Source: CAKOSP01 sp044432745
GTDB lineage: Bacteria; Bacillota_I; Bacilli_A; RF39; UBA660
Assembly: GCA_044432745.1 (NCBI GenBank)
Contig: JAWXUH010000001.1
Location: 238,857 to 302,856, forward strand
Direction: 5' to 3'
DNA length: 64,000 nucleotides
Every line of letters starts with the position of its first letter. Positions within the stretch are counted from its first letter, which is position 1. Of this stretch, positions 59,403-64,000 are shown piece after piece. The notes under the pieces are model-generated. The model did no database searches and had not been told where the DNA came from. It worked only from the letters and a program-made list of their open reading frames with translations. The translations under genes were made by a program, and so were the position numbers.

Positions 59403-59939
59403 ATGAATAAAATTAAAATAGAATTTGGACACGAAGAGAAAGAAAATCCAGTTGGTGCATGGGAAGGTATCGGTATAAAAAATGGCCTACTACTTGTTGA
59501 AGCAGAATATTTAGGTGCAGCATATTTCAATGATACTCAATTTATAGCAGCAAATGTTAATAAGGATGATTATAATAAATATCCAGAATTATTAGGGAAA
59601 ATTATAATAAGAGAAGCTTTAGTTGATATGTTCGCTGATGGTTCTACTACTCTTTTTCTAAATCAAGAAGAAACAGAAACAACTAGATTTTTACAAAATA
59701 TTGTAAATTGTCCTGGTATTAGAGGTAAAATAAATAATATGAATGATCTTGTATCATTTCACGAAGATATCTATTGTGCTAATAAATCATTTGAATATAT
59801 TGTATATAATAATAATGTTATAGCTACTTCTATAAGAGAAGATATTTTTAAAAAGAAAAACGCATTATTATCTAAAAATCATTCTTCTTTTTGTTCTTTA
59901 CTTGATGAAAACTCTTCATTAAGAAATATACAAAGATAA
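59403..59939 (+). CDS. Uncharacterised 178-residue protein with a consensus promoter
   Basis: Not recognised. The product begins MNKIKIEFGHEEKENPVGAW, then GIGIKNGLLLVEAEYLGAAY, a region that looks like a compact beta-rich domain. It continues as a helical part (LLGKIIIREALVDMFADGST) to a polar tail. No signal or membrane segment. The start is ATG 59403 after GGGGGAAA. A perfect -35/-10 pair stands directly upstream, so it should be strongly expressed. Convergent with the lipoprotein gene at 59963. Confidence 0.75.
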   Translation: MNKIKIEFGHEEKENPVGAWEGIGIKNGLLLVEAEYLGAAYFNDTQFIAANVNKDDYNKYPELLGKIIIREALVDMFADGSTTLFLNQEETETTRFLQNIVNCPGIRGKINNMNDLVSFHEDIYCANKSFEYIVYNNNVIATSIREDIFKKKNALLSKNHSSFCSLLDENSSLRNIQR

Positions 59940-59964
59940 AAAAATTGCTAATGCAATTTTTTTT
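59938..59964. terminator. Bidirectional terminator between convergent genes
   Basis: AAAAATTGC/GCAATTTTT stem with a TAAT loop and T-runs on both strands, between the genes ending at 59939 (+) and 59963 (-). Confidence 0.9.
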
Positions 59965-60517
59965 ATTGTTCGTAATTATATATTCCATGTATTTTTTCTA
60001 ACACATCATTATTTATTTCTTTTATTTTCCAGATTCCATCTTCCTTTATTAATAAAAATTCGCAGTAATTAGTTATTCTATTTATATCCGATTGATACAT
60101 TGATAATTTGTAATCCATATATAATGACACATCGTATTTACCATCTTCGTTATTAAACTCATTTGGATTAGAACTTAAATATTCTCCACTTTCTTTTTGC
60201 GTTTCATAATAATTATATACTGTTATATTTACACCCACAATGGCTTCATCATTATTATACCTTTCGTATATAACTTCATAATATAAATCGCTATATTGTT
60301 TTTTCAATATCTCTCTATATATTTGTTTTTGATCGTCTGTTAATAGATCTTCTGAATTAATTACCGTTTCCATATCTACAAGTATTTGATATTCTAAATT
60401 TTGATAACTACTTAAATAATCTTCTACTACACTAGATGCAGTTTGTATACTAGTACAACCTACTATACAGATTAACAATAGTATACTTAACAATGTTTTC
60501 TTTATATTTTTTTTCAT
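59963..60517 (-). CDS. Putative lipoprotein
   Basis: 184 residues with a signal peptide and lipobox CIVGC (Cys21). The mature part has an NTF2-like pattern: SSVVEDYLSSYQNLEYQILV at the front and EFLLIKEDGIWKIKEIN at the end, as in DUF4878-type lipoproteins. No catalytic motif. It ends at the bidirectional terminator and probably is a separate unit from the upstream surface genes, whose own terminator lies at 60570-60596. Confidence 0.75.
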   Translation of the reverse strand: MKKNIKKTLLSILLLICIVGCTSIQTASSVVEDYLSSYQNLEYQILVDMETVINSEDLLTDDQKQIYREILKKQYSDLYYEVIYERYNNDEAIVGVNITVYNYYETQKESGEYLSSNPNEFNNEDGKYDVSLYMDYKLSMYQSDINRITNYCEFLLIKEDGIWKIKEINNDVLEKIHGIYNYEQ

Positions 60518-60569
60518 ATATATATTGTAGGCATTTTTACTAATTATTATTCATTTTTTAATTTAATAC

Positions 60570-60596
60570 AAAAAAAAGAAGAATTTTATTCTTCTT
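60570..60596 (-). terminator. Rho-independent terminator after the surface-protein unit
   Basis: AAGAAGAAT/ATTCTTCTT stem with a 3-nt loop, then eight T on the minus strand. Confidence 0.9.
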
Positions 60597-61449
60597 CATT
60601 GTATGTATCACAACTCAATATATAAGTTCCTATATTTTCGATACCTGACTTATTTCCTGCTTCGTCTTCCGCATATACGTATGTATTATATTCAACTCCG
60701 CAGTTTAAATTAATATTGTCTCTTATTTTAAAACTTGACAAATCGTTAGTACTATTTTGTTCTTCTGTGAAATAATAATATACTTCGTAATTACTAATAT
60801 CATCGTAATTTACAGCAATAAAATTGCCACTTATTTCGTAAGAATCTAAAATAGGTTTATCATTGTCTATATATATTCTAAATTCTATATATTCATTATT
60901 ATAGTAATATCTATAGTTTCCTTCTTCCAATTCAGAGACTTTTAGTTCTTTACTTTCAAATAATAACTCATCTAATTCATTATATATTCCCATAAAATCT
61001 TCATCTTCTTTATTTAGTAATTCAAATTTCATAGTATGATTATTCGTAACATATTCAGAATATACTACATTTTCTCCATCTAAGTAATTTCTAATAGAAA
61101 GAGTTGCCGTTTCTGCAACCTTTTCAGAAGTTTCAATATCTGTATATTGAGATCCAGTTTTTTCTATCACTTGATATAAATAAAAATCATATTCACTATT
61201 GACTAAACCGATATTTTTTAAAAATAATCCACTTATAACATCAACGCTTGTATATGCCAAATAATCATTTGCTACAGTAGCAAAATGTTCGTATTTTTCT
61301 TCTGTGTGTGTCGCTGCAACTTGTTCATTTTGAACAATTTCTTTACTAGATGATAATAATTTATTTACTAAAAAAATTATTATCAATAGTGATACCAAAA
61401 TAATTGGTATTACTATTAATATTTTTTTCTTTTCTTTTTTCTCTTCCAT
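60586..61449 (-). CDS. Membrane-anchored extracellular protein with one Ig-like module
   Basis: 287 residues: a charged cytosolic start (MEEKKEKKK), a membrane helix (about 10-29), then an outside domain. The C-terminal ~85 residues (DKPILDSYEISGNFIAVNYD ... YVYAEDEAGNKSGIENIG) resemble the modules of the large repeat protein directly upstream, including the TYVYAEDEAGN strand and two cysteines. The gap to that gene is 18 bp, so the two are probably cotranscribed and may interact on the cell surface. Confidence 0.75.
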   Translation of the reverse strand: MEEKKEKKKILIVIPIILVSLLIIIFLVNKLLSSSKEIVQNEQVAATHTEEKYEHFATVANDYLAYTSVDVISGLFLKNIGLVNSEYDFYLYQVIEKTGSQYTDIETSEKVAETATLSIRNYLDGENVVYSEYVTNNHTMKFELLNKEDEDFMGIYNELDELLFESKELKVSELEEGNYRYYYNNEYIEFRIYIDNDKPILDSYEISGNFIAVNYDDISNYEVYYYFTEEQNSTNDLSSFKIRDNINLNCGVEYNTYVYAEDEAGNKSGIENIGTYILSCDTYNEEE

Positions 61450-61467
61450 TTTTTACCTAACTTTCAT

Positions 61468-64000
61468 TTAAACCAATGTACATACCGAAAATTTACTATC
61501 TATAGAATATCCATCTGGACATACAGGGCTATTTCCTCCTCGTACACAAATACCAACTTTTAATTCAGCTGATCCAGTAGCACAAGGTGTTGTTGTTGAT
61601 TTTACATCATAACAGTAAAACGATCCATCTTTATGATCTACATATGTATATGATGTTACCCAACAATACGGTGTTGTTGTTGCTGGTTTTGTCGTCGTCG
61701 TACCTCCAGTTGATCCAGTTGATCCTCCTGTTGACCCACTTGATCCANNNNNNNNNNNNNNNNNNNNNNNNNNNNNNNNNNNNNNNNNNNNNNNNNNNNN
61801 NNNNNNNNNNNNNNNNNNNNNNNNNNNNNNNNNNNNNNNNNNNNNNNCCACTTGATCCACTTGATATATCACTTACGTAGACTGTTACTGATTTAGCTGT
61901 AGATATGTTTCCTGCTGCATCTTTAGCATAAAAATAATATGTTCCTGCAGCTACTACATTTTTTGTATTACTGTACGATGTTGTACTAGATACTGTAGTC
62001 CAAGAAAGAGATGATGTACTAGAACTTGTAGTCAACGCATATGCGACAACTCCTACTGAATCTGTTGCTGAGAAACTTAAAGTAACATATGACGTTCCAC
62101 CTTTTTTAGATATTGAACCTACTGGAGCTGTAGTATCTACACTATTAATTGTAAAATTACTATAGCCCGTATTTCCCGCTTTATCTATTACACAAGCTCT
62201 ATATGTTCCGTTTGACGTATATGTCTTAGTTCTTGTAGATGAATATGTCGAAGTGTATGCACTACATGTTGTTGAAGAAGTTGTATAATAATATCCCGAA
62301 ACTCCTGACTGTGAATCACTTCCTGTCGCTGTTGCTATAATAGACCCTGAAGAAGATGATTGAGATACTGAAACAGTTGGTTTTGTTTCATCAATTGTTG
62401 ATACATTGATTGACGATATACTTGTATTTCCTGCCTTATCTATTACACATACCCTATAAGTTCCATTCGATGTATATGACTGAACCCTTGTTGAACTATA
62501 TAAAGATGTAGTTTTCGAACAACTACTTGATGATGTAAAATAATATCCATATACTCCCGATAGATTATCACTTGCCGTTACTGTAACTGTTGTAGATGTA
62601 AATGTAGAATTTACTGATTGTGATATTGACACTGTCGGTCCTGTAGTATCTATAGATGCTACATTAATTGATGCTATACTTGTATTTCCTGCCTTATCTA
62701 TTACACATACTCTATAAGTTCCATTTGATGTATACGTATTAGTTTTTGTTGAATTATACGATGCAAAACTTGTTGAACATGTTGTCGACGTTGTAAAATA
62801 ATATCCATATACTCCTGATAACGAATCACTTGCTGTTGCTGTGACTGTTGATATAGTATATATAGAATTTAATGATTGACTCAATGTAACTGTTGGAGGC
62901 GTTTTATCTATTCCTGTTACACTTATTGTTGCATTATTTACATTACCTACGTTGTCTATTATACATACTCTGTAAGTCGTATTAGCTGTATAAGATGCAG
63001 TAGTTTTCGTATTATACGCTGAAAAACTTGTTGAACATGTTGAGGATGTTGTAAAGTAATATCCATATACTCCTGATTGAGTATCAGCACCTTTTGCAGT
63101 TAACGTAACTGTTGTATACGGTGAAGATATTGATTGACTCAAAGTTACTGTAGGGTTCGTAGTATCAACTTTACTTACTACTATTTCTGCTTCACCAATA
63201 TTTCCTACTTTATCAACAACACAAGCTTTATACGTCGTGTTTACTGTTACTTTTTTTGTTTTTGTCGATGAAAAACTTGCTGTTTCACAATTTTCTGTAG
63301 ATAATATTATTGCATATCCATTTTCATTAACACCTGCTACTTTTGCATCTTCAGTATCAATTCCATCAGTAGCTGTAACAGATATCGTTTTTGATTGAGC
63401 CCACACATCTGCATTATCTTGCGTTACTGTTACTACTGGTGGAGTTCTATCTACTGAATTTATCTTTATTATTAACGATGATGTATCATCTTTGGTAGAT
63501 GGAGTAATAGATGTGTTACCAGCCTTATCTTTCGAACAAGCTGCATATAATCCATTTTCTGTTATTTCTATTATATTTGCTGCAGTGTATGTTGCACCTT
63601 CACAATCTTCATCATTATCAATTCTTATAAGTGCATATCCTTTTCCATCTATTCCAGAACCTTCACCATCATCTGAGGTTATTGTTATCTCTATTGATTG
63701 TGCTACTGAATCTTTATATGTTACTCCTGTTGTTGGTGGCGTTTTGTCTATACCTGACACCTCAAAATAAATTTTTTCACTTTCATTTCCTACGACATCT
63801 TCTACATATACACAGTAAAAACCATTGTCAAAGTCTACAGTATTATAATCATCATATGACGTATAACCAATTGTTGGACATGTTCCTGATGACGTATCTA
63901 CTAAGTAATATTTACTTACTCCAGAACCTTGATCAATATCTTCTATGTGTATTGTCTTATTTGAACCAGACCAAGAACTCGAACTACTTACTTCAGTTAT
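61468..64000 (-). CDS. Large Ig-like repeat surface protein, N-terminus outside the window, internal gap
   Basis: The minus-strand frame is open from the window edge through at least seven complete Ig-like modules of roughly 70-110 residues. Each runs from a hinge such as GIDKTPPTV or SIDTTGPTV to a strand such as TYRVCVIDKAGN, with one Cys in mid-module and one in that strand. A Gly/Ser/Thr linker (GSSGSTGGSTGSTGG) and a Cys-rich C-terminal domain (TPYCWVTSYTYVDHKDGSFY ... GICVRGGNSPVCPDGYSI) follow, ending CTLV. No LPXTG or membrane helix is seen at the end. The 100-N gap lies in the linker. The flanks of the gap share 12 bp and, when merged, stay in one frame. Adhesion or surface-layer roles are plausible. 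Confidence 0.85.
61748..61847. other. Assembly gap of 100 N
   Basis: A run of exactly 100 N in the Gly/Ser/Thr linker of the Ig-like repeat protein. Both flanks carry the same 12 bases (TGGATCAAGTGG on the minus strand), so the true distance may be zero or a collapsed short repeat. Confidence 0.98.
61880..63760 (-). repeat. Tandem Ig-like module repeats
   Basis: Repeats of about 225-320 bp, best conserved at about 62150-63170, encoding modules with GVYGYYFTTSSTCS and TYRVCVIDKAGNTS. The three central copies are close at the DNA level, and the outer ones are diverged, as expected from repeated duplication of the central module. Confidence 0.85.

Noticed and set aside
61631..61747. Tail of the repeat-protein frame after the N gap (WIKWVNRRINW...)
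   Set aside because: It is a frame artefact of the arbitrary 100-N spacer. The neighbouring frame gives the expected Gly/Ser/Thr linker and a Cys-rich domain.
61880..63760. Periodic repeats as a CRISPR array
   Set aside because: The period is over 200 bp, the repeats are coding and diverged, and there are no short identical repeats with unique spacers.
1..64000. Mycoplasma-type code with TGA read as Trp
   Set aside because: TGA ends uppS and the N-terminal coat fragment at proper positions, and Trp codons in conserved motifs are TGG.

Overview
The window is about 64 kb of very AT-rich DNA (under 30% G+C by eye). Almost every gene lies on the minus strand. It looks like a scaffold from a low-GC member of the Bacilli close to the Erysipelotrichales/RF39 (Mollicutes-related) gut lineages. 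The grounds are Bacillus-type dnaB/dnaI primosome genes, the infB-ylxR-nusA-rimP cluster, a T-box leader before leuS, AGGAGG-type ribosome sites, and TGA used as a stop. Coat genes (cotE, a CotY/CotZ/ExsY-family gene, cse60) mark it as a spore former or the descendant of one. A run of 100 N inside the last gene shows that it is an assembled scaffold, probably metagenomic.

Layout. 1-3.5 kb: translation and transcription factors (infB 3' part missing, ylxR, nusA, a short rimP). 3.6-11.7 kb: trpS, cotE, a two-component system, a YtxG/YtxH-like envelope cluster, a lipoprotein, trmB and cse60. 11.7-17.8 kb: an LCP-family protein, recA, dnaI-dnaB, tRNA-Ala(UGC), rpoZ and a pilin-like gene. 17.8-21.9 kb: an ECF sigma factor leading a probable O-acylation operon (small membrane protein, DUF4358-like lipoprotein, MBOAT, DHHW). 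21.9-28 kb: uppS, leuS and a membrane gene behind a Leu T-box, then a GH31 glycosidase. 28-37.8 kb: a SipW-type secreted protein, uvrB, an acidic surface protein, a GH3 enzyme, a zinc-ribbon/SPFH pair and an ADP-ribosylglycohydrolase. 47.4-64 kb: a SEDS protein, rmuC, an AI-2E-type permease, two tandem nucleotidyltransferases, a crotonase, asnB-murE, and a large Ig-like repeat surface protein cut by the window edge.

The most striking region is 37.8-47.4 kb. A CotY/CotZ/ExsY-family coat gene is split. Its N-terminal part is at 47167-47379 and its C-terminal part at 37839-38081. A 9,100-bp element separates them, and a large serine recombinase gene ends 10 bp from the inner att arm. Both junctions share the core GTGG. 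The inner flanks form a near-perfect inverted repeat (20 of 24 positions), as expected for an attP. Joining the outer flanks at GTGG restores one open frame of 146 codons, the normal length for this family. A promoter matching the sigma-K consensus precedes the N-terminal half. This has the layout of a sporulation gene interrupted by an excisable element, like skin in sigK, but in a coat gene and with metabolic rather than phage cargo: nucleoside phosphorylases, thioredoxin-like proteins, an SDR, a radical SAM enzyme, and a nitroreductase with an HxlR regulator.

Other links between genes. asnB overlaps murE, and MurE carries the DNPR motif of meso-diaminopimelate ligases, so this AsnB may amidate cell-wall precursors. 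Perfect inverted repeats at the GH3 and nitroreductase promoters look like operators. Several genes have lost catalytic residues: an EIIB-like protein without its cysteine and a histidine-phosphatase-like protein without its histidines.
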